Notes under the pieces: model-generated
Databases searched by the model: none
Told to the model about the DNA's origin: nothing
Seen by the model: only the letters and a program-made list of their open reading frames with translations
Shown: positions 33,213 to 45,554 of the stretch, in pieces
Layout of the letters: each line of letters starts with the position of its first letter
How positions within the stretch are numbered: position 1 is the stretch's first letter
Position numbers and translations under genes: made by a program
Source: Artocarpus heterophyllus
Lineage: Eukaryota > Streptophyta > Magnoliopsida > Rosales > Moraceae
Reading direction: 5' to 3'
Assembly (NCBI GenBank): GCA_025403435.1
Contig: CM046338.1
Span: 17,297,316 to 17,361,315, forward strand
Length of the DNA stretch: 64,000 nucleotides

Positions 33213-35614
33213 TGTAACGCCCCTATACGGGGGTTAACAGTTTTTAATGAGATAAAATAAAAATAAATAATAAAAGTAAAACCTTAAAAATAAAATTTGC
33301 CCGGGACTTAAATGAAGACTCCCAACTCAAAAATAAAAATATAAACGACAAATAAACCATAGTTTTAATGTAGCACCTTAAATTTAATAATATAAACTGT
33401 TGTCATCATCATTTTAACCCTCAACACATTGTAATACAGTCACAGAAAGTAACAATTGATGCTTACATTATCATGAAGAACATTCTCAACGATTGAAGCA
33501 GTCCCAATGTAATATAGTTACATCACTTCCTCAACTATATTTCTCGTAGCCACCTCACACTTAGTGAGTCCTGAAAAGATATAAACATAAGGGAATGAGC
33601 GACACTATGCTCAGTAGAGAAAGCCATTACTCACCTTTAGGTTTTTATCATTACCACATTAAAACCTGCATGGTTAGTAAGTCACATCATATTCCAGATT
33701 ATGAGGTTTATTATGATCACATCTTATGGATACCGTAGTTAATCATTACCAAGTGTCATAATTACACATTTATACAAATATTACCAATCATCATTGTTCC
33801 TAGGTATCCATGTTAAATTGAGTATCACTCAACTCATCGAAACCCAAATGGGCGCACTTGATCACCCTATAAACATTCCAAGGGTGTTCCGGTGAGGGGA
33901 CATCAAGCCCCGAGTCCTCACCAAATCGATTCCTGTACAGTGTGTTCTGGGACTTTCAACCCAAGGAAGCGTCATCGCCTTCCCCCTATTTTACCTTTTA
34001 GGGTATTCATGCCCAAGGACGTAACCGTCGCCCTCTTCATGTCTCACAATTTCTCTATATTGAATCATTATTAATAGAGTTAGTTTTCCTAACCATGCTT
34101 CTCAATTTATAACATGTGTCAATTCATTATGTTCCTCGCGGTACAATACAAGACGAGTCCATGTCATAGTTTCATATGTGATAATCATATAATATCAGTT
34201 CAACATAGATATATATATATTGCGGCAAAACAATCAATTTTAATTCTATAAAAACCTCACAAAAGATGAGTAATAGAATCCCTACCTTTCAAGCTTATCA
34301 ACAGTCTCTTAATCCTGGAATCAATTAACGTTAGCTCCATACTCCCTTGATCTTGAACTCCAAGCAAAACAGATCTAGTTGTATCTCGCTGTATCTACGA
34401 AGCATCCTCTGTAGTGCTCCTCGAGCGACTATGAATGGCTATGAATGCTTCCTGGAGATCATACATTCTTGAAAACGTTATTCTGGACTCCGATACTGCT
34501 GTTTGAATCGCCTCGATTCGCGTGCAGTCGGTACTAGATGATTTTCATCAGAGTGGAATTTGCTCAAACGGAGGTCACCATTGCATCCAGAGCATCGAAA
34601 CGAGTCAGGAGGCGGTCTCGGATCTTCGATCGGAGGTCCGGATCACAAAATTCCAATTTAGCCTTTGACTGGCCGTTGACCGGCGTTGACCACCGTTGAC
34701 CGGCGTTGACTGACTTTGACCGTCGTTGACCGGCGTCAATCGGGGTCCGTTGGCAGCTGGGCTCGGGCCTACCCCACCTAAATCGACCCTTCTGAGTCCA
34801 ATGGCGGGGTCAATTTCACCCAATTCTGCCTCTAACATAGCGGGTCGTGAAGTACAACGTCGGTAGAAATGGATGAGCTCCGATCTTGATTCTCCGACGA
34901 TGGAAACCTGAAATTGGCTGAGGGCTTTTGCTACCCATCCTCCTATGAGCATTTCCCCTCATCCAATTTGAAGAAACGTGGCTGGGAAGAGCCAAAACGG
35001 AGGCTCCCGCGGCGGTTGACGGCGGCGTTGGCCGTTCTCCGGCGAAACCGGCTCCTTCCGTGCAATTGATCGAGGGGTTTTACTCCCCTTGATCCTCTGA
35101 ACTCATTGGGAGGGGTGGTGTCAGTCACCTCCTCCGGCAAGGCGGAGTTCCACCATGGGGGCGGCTGTGCACGGCGGCAATAGGCGGGCAGAGCAATCCG
35201 GCGGTTGTTGAGCTGCCACCAAAGGTGGGTTTTGTTCCTCTCATCACGGTGGTCATGTAGGAACAAGAATCACGTCGATCGGACGTCGGACGGCGAAGAT
35301 ATCTCGTCGGAAAGAAATGGGTTTTGCCGCCACTTTGGGCGGCGCGTGTGGTCTCCTCCGGCGGCGTTTTGGGCGGCGCGGCACCTCGTTGGACTCAGCT
35401 CGTCGAGAGCTTTCCATTGGTGCGGGAGGTGTCAAGAACGGATGCCGAAATCTCAGACGATATTTGAGGGGAGAGAGAAAATTCTAGAGAGAGAAAGAGG
35501 AGAGAGAAAGTCTCGAGTTTTGTGATATTTTTTGATTTTTTTATTTTATTTTATATATATACTAAAAATTAATCTAATTACCTTAATATCCTTTGGAGAA
35601 TAACGGGTGTCACA
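33213..35614 (-). mobile_element. Solo LTR, probably Ty3/gypsy (2402 bp)
   Basis: It starts TGTAACGCCCC and ends GGGTGTCACA, and is flanked by a 5-bp duplication ATAAT (33208-33212 and 35615-35619). Unit B shows the uninterrupted site near 18873. A TATA-like run at 35551-35561, followed by a C/T-rich leader on the minus strand (TTTCTCTCTCC), indicates minus orientation. There is no internal coding region, so it is a solo LTR left by recombination between LTRs. It includes a GC-rich portion (34600-35500) with a phased TTGAC array. The superfamily is inferred from the TGTGACACCC-type end. Confidence 0.9.
34664..34730 (+). promoter_or_regulatory. Phased W-box-like TTGAC cluster in solo LTR
   Basis: TTGAC begins at 34664, 34676, 34686, 34696, 34706, 34716 and 34726. 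The last six are exactly 10 bp apart, and every copy is followed by C or T, matching the WRKY W-box core. If the LTR is minus-oriented the cluster lies about 0.8 kb downstream of its TATA, in the transcribed part. Regulatory function is inference. Confidence 0.5.
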
Positions 35615-35619
35615 ATAAT

Positions 35620-37419
35620 GGACAAATTTTAAAATACATATAAGATTATGAGGATGAAAAAGAAAAACATAGAAAGTGGATATGATTTTATATAAAGGAA
35701 AAGGGGAAAAATAAAGAAAGAAAAATATAATAAAAGAACGAAAAGTAAATGAGAATAAAAAAAAGAGTAAAGTACGTACTAAAATGTCACTTGTCATAAG
35801 CTAGAAAGAGTATCAAAAAACAAAGGAAGATTTTGATGAAAGGGCAAAAAAAAATTTCAAATTGGGTAAAAGTTCTCTTTTTTTTTTGGAACAAAAAAAA
35901 GCACACTTTTTTGTGCAGGTAAATTGTTTCAGTTTTTTTCAACAAAATAAGAAAAATGACTGTAGCAGAATAAGGAACCTCAACATGATAAAAAAAAAAA
36001 ACTGAAAGCGTTTTGATGTCTAAAAAACATTTTTTGTGTGTCAAAAACTGTCCCAAAAAAAATGATCTATTTACCCAAAAAAAATTTGGCCGGAGGCCAT
36101 TTCTCAAAATGCCCCAAATGTTCCCACTTTTACACAATTATAATAGACATATCTTGAATTCATAATTTATCGGGCTTTCTACACATATGGCAAAACATAA
36201 ACAGTAAAGTTTTGCAAAATTTTGAAAATAATATGAAAATAGTAGAAACTCGTGTCATTAAAATAGTTACTATATAACTATATAGTATAAAATGTGATAT
36301 TATTATATTAATTATTATGTAATTTTTGTTACATCTGTAATATTTTGAACATTTTGCTCTATTTCAAATCCATCGTAAAAATGTTGCCATACAATGTAAT
36401 TTTCTGTATTCTTTTATCCGCATGTTGACTATGCTCATCGTAAAACTGCTGCCATATTATGTAATTTTCTGTACCCTTTTATCCGCATGTTGAGTATGCT
36501 CACAAACAAGATTAGCCAATAAGGCAAGTTGCTTAGGATGACAAAACTCATCCTACGTAGAACTGTTGATATCCTAAAAAGCTGTTTCCTTTTTACTTAT
36601 TTCTTGTTGGAATAAAAAAATAAACAAAATAAAGTAAAATGAGTACATAGCCTGTGGTCTAATCTTCCCAACATCCCATGACCCACCAAAAGTACTAAGA
36701 TATATTTTCTTTTTCCTTTTTCAAAAGAAGACAAACGAGGGATATTAAATGAAAAATATTATTCCAAATATTCTTTTCAATTTCAAGTCCAACATCTGTG
36801 CACTTTGAAAAATCTGCTTTCACTCTCAAACAATTATTCGCAATCACTTTTTGTGATCACCCAACCCAATCTAATCCTATAAATCTATTTTTGTTATACT
36901 ACATCAAATTTAATCACAAATCGGTTTTTCAAAATTTTCATCAAATTCAATCCAATGACTCATGTATCATTTAATCTAATCTACTTTGATATTTGGATTG
37001 GTCCAATTGATTTGGATCAATCGATTTTGACCGAGAACCTTTTTATTAAGCATTAAATTTGAGGAAATCATAACAAATAAACCATGGTTAGAAACATTTA
37101 AAAATTAATAGCATATTTACAAACATTGTTAAATAACAAGTCAATTAAGGATTGATTTTACATTTTTACCCTCTATTTTTCTTACAACTCTGCTCTTTTC
37201 TTCATCTTCCTCTTTCTCTCTCTCCGCTAACCCTCTCCAATGCTGCCGTCGAGATTGCTTCCCAAACGGGCTCCGTCGCGAGCCTTGCTTCATTGCGAAT
37301 TGCCGTTGTCAACCATCGAGGAGGAAGACAACAAATGGCAATCCTCTGTGAGACTAAAAATTTAATAAAATTACAAGGTTAGTACACGCAAAAGATTAGA
37401 CGACGATCAACGAAACTAT
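35620..37419. other. AT-rich spacer of unit C, right of the solo LTR
   Basis: Matches 18880-20684 of unit B. The conserved segment upstream of the lipoxygenase fragment lies at 37152-37382 (see 20417-20647). Homopolymer-derived frames on the minus strand near 35787-36137 are not credible genes. Confidence 0.6.
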
Positions 37420-38473
37420 GACACCATGAATCTGAATGCAGTTGCTAGGCAGATCCTGATTAATGCTGGAGGAGCGCTTGAGTGCACTGTTTTTCCCGGA
37501 AAGTATTCCATGGAAATGGCTTCTGCAAGTTACAAGGAATGGTCATTTCCAGACCAAGCAATCCCTGTTGATCTGATCAAGAGGTAAATCTTTGTACTTC
37601 ACTAACTTTACAGGGACATCACTTTAGCATGATTTAGGGTCTAACCAATAAAGGATTATCTGAAAACAAAGGTTCCAAGCTAAACTTTCTTTTTTCCTAA
37701 ATATTTTCTGGGGAATGGCTGTTAAAGATGAAACTCTCCACATGGTCTGCGCCTACTCATAGAGGACTATCCATATGCTGTCGACGGGCTTGAGATCTGG
37801 TCAGCCACCAAAACATGGGTCAAGGACTACTGCTCTTTCTACTACAAAACAGATGAAATTATTCAAAATGACCATGAGCTCCTATTATGGTGGAAGGAGC
37901 TAAGCGAAGTGGGCCATGGGGACAAGAAAGATGAGCCATGGTGGCCCAAAATGCAGACACTTGAAGAGCTGGTAGAAACATGCACAACCATCATATGGAT
38001 TGCCTCAGCCCTCCATGCAGCCATCAACTTTGGCCAGTACCCTTATGGAGGGTACCCCAAACCGCCCTTCAATGAGCCGTCGTTTGATACCCAAAGAAGG
38101 CACTCCCGAGTATGAGGAGCTCAAGACGAACCCAGAAAAGGCCTTCCTGAAGACAATCACCAGGCAGCTCCTTTCGGTTCTCGGCATTGCCCTTGTTGAG
38201 ATTCTGGCAAGGCATTCTTCTGATGAGGTGTATCTTGGCCAAAGAGACACTCCAGAATGGACAACAGATGGCGAAGTACTTGAAGCCTCTAATAAGTTTA
38301 GAAAGAAGCTAAGGGAAATTGACGAATAGATTGTGAGGATGAACAAAGATAAGAGGTTGAAGAACAGAGTTGGGCCAGCTAAGATGCCATGCACTTTGTT
38401 ATATCCTTCTAGTGAAGGAGGGCTCACTGGCATGGGAATTCAGAACAGCGTCTCAATCCAAGAAGATTTCTAG
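37420..38473 (+). pseudogene. 9-lipoxygenase 3' fragment, copy C
   Basis: Same two-exon lipoxygenase tail as copy B: exon 37420-37583, GT donor, mutated acceptor (TG at 37709-37710), then the final exon. Its own lesions are a 1-bp loss after MAVKDE (GATGAAACTC against GATGAAAACTC), a frame change around GGYPK without the compensating indel seen in B, a TAG at about 38327 and loss of the normal stop, giving ...NSVSIQEDF. It keeps [12 protein letters not shown], and in another frame [19 protein letters not shown]. It is non-functional. Confidence 0.85.
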
Positions 38474-38804
38474 AGTTAGACTCTGCCAAATTATTTTTGA
38501 TGCTGTTAGAGTCTCTAAATTTTTTGAACCAACTTAGTTGCTATCCATTTATAGTGGAATGTTATATGTATGAAAGGTAAAGAAATTGCAGTTGCTGTGC
38601 CAAGTTCCAGTCACATCAAGTGTGTTTGTTCTGAATTAAAAATAAGTGTGAAGTAACAAAGCGGTCAAGTCATGTCGAGTGATCAGTTTTTGTAACAAAT
38701 AGAAATTAAAATAGCATTAAACCAAAAACTAGTTGTTTACATGGCGCACTAGTCTTCAAGTTTATTCTTGCAGATCTTTGTTCAAGAGTATGTATTTGCA
38801 AGTA
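38474..38804. other. Lipoxygenase 3' flank, unit C
   Basis: Matches 21727-22069. It ends in the TCTTT target duplication (38805-38809) of the copia element. No gene seen. Confidence 0.6.
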
Positions 38805-38809
38805 TCTTT

Positions 38810-39258
38810 TGCTAGAAATTTTCATATACAAAATTATGATTTTTATATATGCATGAATCCAAATTGCATAAAAATTATCTAAATGCAAAAACGTAAAGGA
38901 AAAGGAAATCTAACCTCCAGCCATTGATAAATATAGTAAGAATGGAGAATATCTTTGTAAGAATTCCTGAAAAAATATTTTCTAAAAGAAAGATAATCTT
39001 CTAAACCTTCTACAATTTAAAAATATAGTGTATTTTTGAATAACTGCAAGGCTTAAGGATACTCTAAATTTTACTTGATATTTATAAACACCCACCTTCA
39101 AGGTATAATAGTTACCTTTCATTAAGAAGATGTATTTTTTTTGAAATGTTATAACACGCTTTAGAAAATATGTCCATATTGGACCACTTAAATTTATTTT
39201 TATTTATTTATTATCATTTTAAAACTAAATAAACAATAATAAATAAATTAAAATAACA
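38810..39258 (-). repeat. Copia 3' LTR (unit C)
   Basis: 449-bp LTR from TGCTAGAAATT to AAAATAACA. A minus-strand polypurine tract (CAAGTAGGAGAA, 39259-39270) abuts it, which marks it as the 3' LTR. Confidence 0.9.
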
Positions 39259-39640
39259 TTCTCCTACTTGGTCCACATATATTTTCTAGATAACCAAAAT
39301 CGACCAATCTCAAACTTAAGAAAAAAACACATAAATCATGACGATAGATCCTCTTAGAATGAGTATTATCTTCCATATATTACAATGCATTATATCCCTT
39401 AATACTAACTCATAAATGATATGTAATTTAATGAATAAACCCTGTATTTATTCTTGATCCAACTTAATTGATCTTGCTGAAAATAACTGAATATGCGAAT
39501 AACTAAATATAAGAAAACATCACAATTGAATAAGAGTTTTATTAAAATAATAAATGTACGCAGAATGAAATTCACATCGTCAAACTAAGTCTCATTCGTA
39601 CTACATGATCCTTAAAATTCTTTGGTGTCATGCCTTTAGT

Positions 39641-39943
39641 TTAAGAATCGGCAATCATTAACTTAGTGCTTACGTGCTCAATGACTACTTTCTTTTCTTT
39701 AACACGTTCTCTTATAGCTAAGTACTTAATGTCTATGTGCTTACTCCGACTATGGCTTTTCTCATTTTTAGCCATAAACGTCGTAGCTGAATTGTTACAA
39801 TATAACCTCAATGGCCTAGAAATAAAATCCACAATTTTAAACCCAAATATAAAACACTTCAACCATACACCATGTGAAGTAGTTTCAAAACAAGAAATGA
39901 ACTCGGCCTCTATAGTAGAGGTAGCAATTAAAGTCTGCTTCAC
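39641..39943 (-). pseudogene. Copia RNase H fragment
   Basis: Minus-strand frame with IATSTIEAEFISCFETTSHG, LRLYCNNSATTFMAKN and KHIDIKYLAIRERVKEKK, the C-terminal RNase H of a copia polyprotein. A stop follows MIADS where intact elements continue, so the terminal residues are out of frame. Confidence 0.85.
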
Positions 39944-40912
39944 ACTCCTCTAAGATACAACTCCACCAGCAAACATGAAAACATAACCAAATATTGATTT
40001 TCGTAAATCAACACAGCCAACGAAGTCTGCATCGAAGTATATAATCACCTCCAGATTATCAGTTCATTTGTACATGAGCATGTAATCCTTAGTCACTTAA
40101 AAGTATCTCATCATCTTCTTTGCAGCTCTCTAATGGTCAACACTTGGGTTATTCTGATATCTGCTCAACATTCCCACAGCAAATGCAATGTCAGGTCTTC
40201 TATAGACCTGAGCATACATTAGGCTTCCAACGGCTGAAGTATATAGAATGTTTTTCATTTATTCCCGTTCAAGCTTATTTTTTGGGCACTGGTTCAAATT
40301 AAACCTGTCACCCTTCACTAGAACCTAGTTAATATAGATCTCTTAAGACAAACCCAAAATCCTTTAAGATCTGTCCCTATGGATCTTAATGCCAATAACA
40401 TAAGATGCCTCTCCCATATCCCTCATATCAAACTTCTTTGAGAGAAATTGTTTCACCTCATATAGTAATCCCTTATCATTAGTTGCAAGTAATATGTCAT
40501 CCACATATAGCACAAGGGAACTAATCCTACTCCCCTTAACCTTCTGGTGTATACATTGATCTATGATATTCTCTTAAAAACCAAATGAAAAGATAACGTC
40601 ATGAAACTTCAAATACCACTGACGAGAGACTTGTTTCAATCCATATATGGATTTCTTAAGCTTGCAGACTAAATGCTCGCCATCACTAGAGGAAAATCCT
40701 TCTGGTTGTTTCATATAAACCTTTTCCTTTAGATCACCATTGAGAAAGGCTGTTTTCAGGTCCATTTGATGCAATCCATATCAAAATGGGTGACTAATGC
40801 CATAATGACTCGAAGAGAATCCTTTTTAGATACAGGAGAAAAGGTCTTCGTATAGTCGATTCCTTCTCTTTGAGTGAATCCTTTGGCAACAAGTCTTGCC
40901 TTATGTCTCTCA
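39944..40912 (-). pseudogene. Copia reverse transcriptase, C-terminal part
   Basis: Minus-strand reverse transcriptase fragments. They include [20 protein letters not shown] (about 40840-40907), [20 protein letters not shown] at 40715-40774, KKSIYGLKQVSRQWY, and an intact catalytic LYVDDILLA at about 40490-40516. Stops and frameshifts separate them. The coding sequence breaks off at the TCTCA target of the nested solo LTR and resumes at 45555. Confidence 0.88.
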
Positions 40913-41190
40913 TGTTAGTGATGTGCCCTAGGTCAATTACGTAATGACCACATTTGCATTTTCTTAATAAAGAGGCATTTTCATTATTGTTTTTTATTCT
41001 AATTCCATGAATAGTTAATTCTGCCTAAGGTCATCAAGTATGTAACTTGATAGTAAAACTCTTAGGTAAAAATTGAATTCTATTCTAAATTATCCTTAGT
41101 CAATCATTATTATTGGAATAATAATGAATGAAGACTAGTATGAAGTTTGACTGATGATTATGTTTTACTAATCATGTGTGTGAGATACTA

Positions 41191-44100
41191 TGTAACACCT
41201 GCCAAACTTTCATGTAACAGATTACGTTAAATAAGTAATGACGTTAAGTAATTTCCTTATTGATATATGATATATTGTTACTAATTATTTTTATTTTTAT
41301 TTTTATTTTAAGTATTATGACAGGTGACGACCATGTGGAATTGATGTGCTCAAGTGTTCAAGTGTTCATGTCATTTATGTAGTGTGTTTAACTTTATTTT
41401 TATTTAATGTTATGATATGGTAGTTCAGCAGGCCGAATTATCCCTCTCGGAACAGCAGGCCGATGGAATTTCATCGGTAGGCTGGACCTCATGCCTTCGG
41501 TAGACCGAACTGAGCAGTCGACAGGCCGAAGACTACTAATGAGCAAATAGCAGAAATCTCTCCAAAATTTATGATGAGGATGATTATGTGAGTGGATGAT
41601 TAATTCTTATTGATTAGCATATTTTTGGCCTTTTTCTTTAATTATGGTAAAGGAATGTTTGACTTTTAGATTGATTAAATTCTTTGATAAGGTTTCCTAT
41701 TTTTGAAAGTTGAAACATGGTAAGTAGGAGCAAATTGTTGACTTTCCCTCAATTCTCTCCATTTTTCCCCACGTGAAATGCATCATTTTCTTTAGAATTC
41801 TACTGCCATTTTTAGAGAGTGTTGACCTCTCATGACATTCTCCTCATTAACGTAAACTTCTCTACCGCATTTTCTCTCTCAAAAATCTCCTTAGTTTTCT
41901 TTTTTCTCTCCTTCCCTTCTCCATGTTTTCTTTCTCTTCTCTCCCTCAAAATTTTTGCTGCAAATAATTAAAAGAAATATTGAATTTTTGTTGGGTGAAT
42001 CCAAGGAAGCTTGAGAAGAATTTGTTTCAAGGTAAGAACTCATTCTTGGTATTTCTGAAATGTGTCTCTCTCCTTAATCCGACTGCCATAACTTTTTCTA
42101 GGAATTTCCATTTGCTCTGAAATTTTAGGATGATGTTCATGTATGTGTTATGTGATGTTGCTCCAAATTTCGTGCCATTTGGTCTTGTGTAGGCTGAGAT
42201 ATTAAATGTTCATGCTCTACACCTCATAATGAATTGTTGCTGATTTGTTATGTTGCACAAAAGCGTGGTTTTTGTTCAAGGGGCAAATGTGCTTTGATTT
42301 TTACAAAATTTGGCAAATATGTTCATGTATATGTTAAGTTTTGGACTGAAAAGTTTGGTGATGATTTGATGAATATTTTATGTGCTATGGAATTTTCATT
42401 AAGACTACGTCAGGGGACTATTTTATCAATGGATTATTTGGACTTGTGTTATGTGACGTTTTTGTATAATTAAATGAATTTATTTGATGATGAAACTTTT
42501 TGGGCTTCTGTAATTATATGTTATTAAGTTTTCAAATGAATTTTAGGGTCTAAATAAATTTATTTTAATTGTTTGAGAATGATGATCGCATGTAACTCAC
42601 TGCCTAAATTGTTTAAAGTTATTTTTGAATTTGAATTCAAACTCATGTCTCGGATTGTATGGAATTTATTTAAAGGTAATTTTTGGTTATGTTAAATTTC
42701 TTGGTGTTTATTGCATGTTGGATTTTTGTGGAATTATTTTAGGATGTAGATAATTTATTTTATGATGTAAATATGGACTGCTCACTGTTTTGTTATTGCT
42801 GGCAAATTTTGTGTTGTATGTTTTATGAGTTGTTTTGGATATCAAATGGAGTTTTTATGACCAACAAAAAATCGTGATATTATATTTATATGTCAACTTT
42901 GTCCCTGCCAAGTTTGGTGCTCAAATTTAGTGTAAATTTTAAGTTGTTGAGCTATGAATTCATAAAGGTCAGGAAACTTTTGCGTTGATAGTTTTGTTTT
43001 AATGTTTTATGGTTAATGAAACATATTAAGAATTAATGTTTTCAAGAGATGAATGTATGTGTGACGTATTATGGTATTGGAGGAGGTTATGTGTTGTTAA
43101 ATGAATTACATGATTTCATGAAAATAAATATTAATTTTTATTATGTATTTTAAATGAATCTATGACATGAACACACTAAGGGACGAGCACATCGAGACTG
43201 CGGTGATGTCACCTACAATTCAATTAAGGTTAAGTAAGCTATACAAGTAAGTACATTCTCACCTACAACATGATGAGTTTATGAAAAATTTGAAATCTAT
43301 GTTCATGATGGTTTATAATGATTTCCATGATGATTATACATGATGTTTTATTATGAAAGTTTGATGTTTAAAGTTTATGCATGTTTCGATGATGATGTCT
43401 TTCAAAACATATAAGTATATATTTATGTATATATTTGTATCGCCTAAATAAGTGTTGCATATCCATGTTTATGTTATGTTTATGATATGATGTCATGTTT
43501 GGTTTAGGATTAGCTACCCTTCTCCTCTCATGACGACACGCCTACAATGATAATTATGATGCAACATTTAGGCCATTAAGATAAAATGAACAAAGTTTTA
43601 ATATGGATAATGTAATGAAAGATATGTTAGTGCACTATTATGATAATGATTACGGTGAAGTTGTTCATTAAACGTTTTAATTTTGTAAGATATAAAATGT
43701 ACTTACTAAGCCTTGCTTATTCAGTTTTATATCATGTTGTAGATAAGGGTAAGAAAGCTATAAAATAAGTGGAGGACTAAGACGGGCGTGTGAACCATGA
43801 ACAATGGATTGCAAACAGAAGACGCCAAGGAAGAAGTTTTCTTTTAAAATTTTTGAACTATGTTTTTATTTCTGAGTGTATTGTTTTCCACACCTTGAGA
43901 TATTGGGACTTGTTTTAAGTAAAAAAAAAAAAAATTAGTTTGGCCTGCCGACCATTATTGGTCAGATTGTCGAAGAAATAATCGGCCTGCTGATTACCCT
44001 GTACCGGCCTGCCGATCTTATTGATTTTGAAATCATGTTTTGCAGAGCCTCGGGCAGCTTGTCGAAGTCACAAGTTTGGCCTGCCGAACTGTGTATGTAG

Positions 44101-44319
44101 ATTTTCAAAGATGTTTTAAAAGTTTATTTAACTTACATTAGTATTAATAAACTATTTAAGGGATGTTTATAATCAAGTAATTTATCAAATAAAAAAAATA
44201 TATGTATGGATCCTGGGTTATGTTTTCAAATTATGTTTTAATCAAATAGCTTATCTTAAAATAAAAGTGTTAAGGAATGAATGTAACATTATCTGTGACG
44301 TTCGTAAAGGGGCGTTACA
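41191..44319 (+). mobile_element. Second-level nested solo LTR, probably Ty3/gypsy (3129 bp)
   Basis: It starts TGTAACACCTGCC and ends GGGGCGTTACA, with TACTA duplicated at 41186-41190 and 44320-44324. No polyprotein is visible inside. Its 3' end resembles the end of the solo LTR at 33213 read on the other strand (GGGGCGTTACA), so the two are related. Plus orientation follows from that end, with C/T-rich leader-like sequence at about 41865-41955. It carries CAGGCCGA motifs on both flanks in opposite orientation. Confidence 0.9.
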
Positions 44320-44976
44320 TACTAAGTCAACTCATAGATACATATTTGAGAAATGATGTATTGGATTGACCCGCTATGAGAATACTGCATGGATAATTGT
44401 CATAAGTGATTCTCATCACAATAATATTATCCTAGTCCTCTGACCTGAAATTACTATTGTTTACTACATAACAAGTTCTATATTTTGACACATTCTAATA
44501 TTATCTTTAACAGGATGATGAAATGGATTGTTGTTGGAAATAGAGTGAATCATGTGAGGAATGTGAGTGATTAAGAAGGAATTTGTCCCTAATATATTAT
44601 GAAAAAGATATCTATGGGCCCTTCGATAAGTTAGACTAAAGAAAAATGTATGGCCATACTGAAATGAATTAATAAGGGTTATCAATATCAGTCTACTTAA
44701 GATCGAGAAACAATATGATTGAATAGTATAAGGATAACATAAACCATGCCTTATTTTAATCAAGGTATCTAGTGACAAAAGGACTTTAATACTTATTGTA
44801 TATTAGGTTATGTAGGATTATTGACATTCGTATAACTTGGGTAATCATAATGTCTTGCTAGAGGCCGCTTATGATTTGTGGGCCAGAGACAGAATTTCAA
44901 GCCCACTACCAATGTTATGTAAACCTACAGGGTCGCACATTTAGAACAGACCAAAAACGAATTTTGGGTTTACTGT

Positions 44977-45068
44977 GTCTAGGTTCAATGAACCTGATAA
45001 TGTCTAGATTCAATATATTAGATCTGTCTAGGTTCATTGAATCTGACATTATCTAGATTCTATGAATC
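44977..45068. repeat. Four-copy ~25-bp repeat in the 40913-45549 solo LTR
   Basis: GTCTAGGTTCAATGAACC-like units start near 44977, 45002, 45026 and 45051. Each contains an imperfect palindrome (GGTTCAATGAACC, GGTTCATTGAATC). Confidence 0.7.
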
Positions 45069-45554
45069 ATATTTGAATTACAGTTTACCCTAATTAAAAT
45101 CTGACTCTAACTAGAAGTCAAAATATATATATATATATATCTGTTTTAGGGTTTCTGGTTGAATTAAATGAGAAAAGGCGTTCCCTTATTCTAAAAGGTA
45201 AAAACATTAAAACCCTAAAATTAGAGAGAGTCATTTAACGCAAGGAGAGGATGCTAGCATACCAATTCTGTTTTTGAGAGAGTCTGTTCGTATGGATACC
45301 TGCAGAGGGCGTTGCTTTAAGTAACAACATCTGAATCCGATCCCGAATACAAAAAGCTCGAGTTAGGGTGCCACCGGAGTGAACCCACTCTCTTCCTTTT
45401 AGAAATCTTGCCCTTTTTGTCATTTTGGTAAGATTTTATGACTTTCTTATCAATCTAATCAAATTGCATGGATCTTGCGAGGGTTTTGCACGAATTAATT
45501 TTGATTTTTTGCTACTTATTTGAATCACAAAATCCAAAAAAACCCAACATCTCA

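Larger units (their letters stand above)
40913..45549. mobile_element. Solo LTR nested in the copia reverse transcriptase
   Basis: It begins TGTTAGTGATGTGCCC and ends AACCCAACA, with TCTCA duplicated on both sides (40908-40912 and 45550-45554). Removing it joins the two halves of the copia reverse transcriptase (...SNIE / [10 protein letters not shown]). Without its own nested insertion (41191-44319 plus 5 bp) it is about 1503 bp with no coding region, so it is a solo LTR. The family is not identified. Confidence 0.9.

Noticed and set aside
34605..35525. Several GC-rich frames on both strands (34605-34952, 34943-35266, 35205-35525)
   Set aside because: They lie wholly inside a solo LTR with a defined target duplication, overlap each other on opposite strands, and show no domain.
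4983..38473. Helitron capture of the lipoxygenase fragments
   Set aside because: I found no convincing TC start, CTRR end with hairpin, or AT insertion site bracketing the fragments. Segmental duplication explains the three copies.
40913..45549. Full-length non-autonomous LTR element rather than a solo LTR
   Set aside because: After removing the inner 3.1-kb LTR, no second LTR, primer-binding site or polypurine tract is visible in the remaining 1.5 kb.
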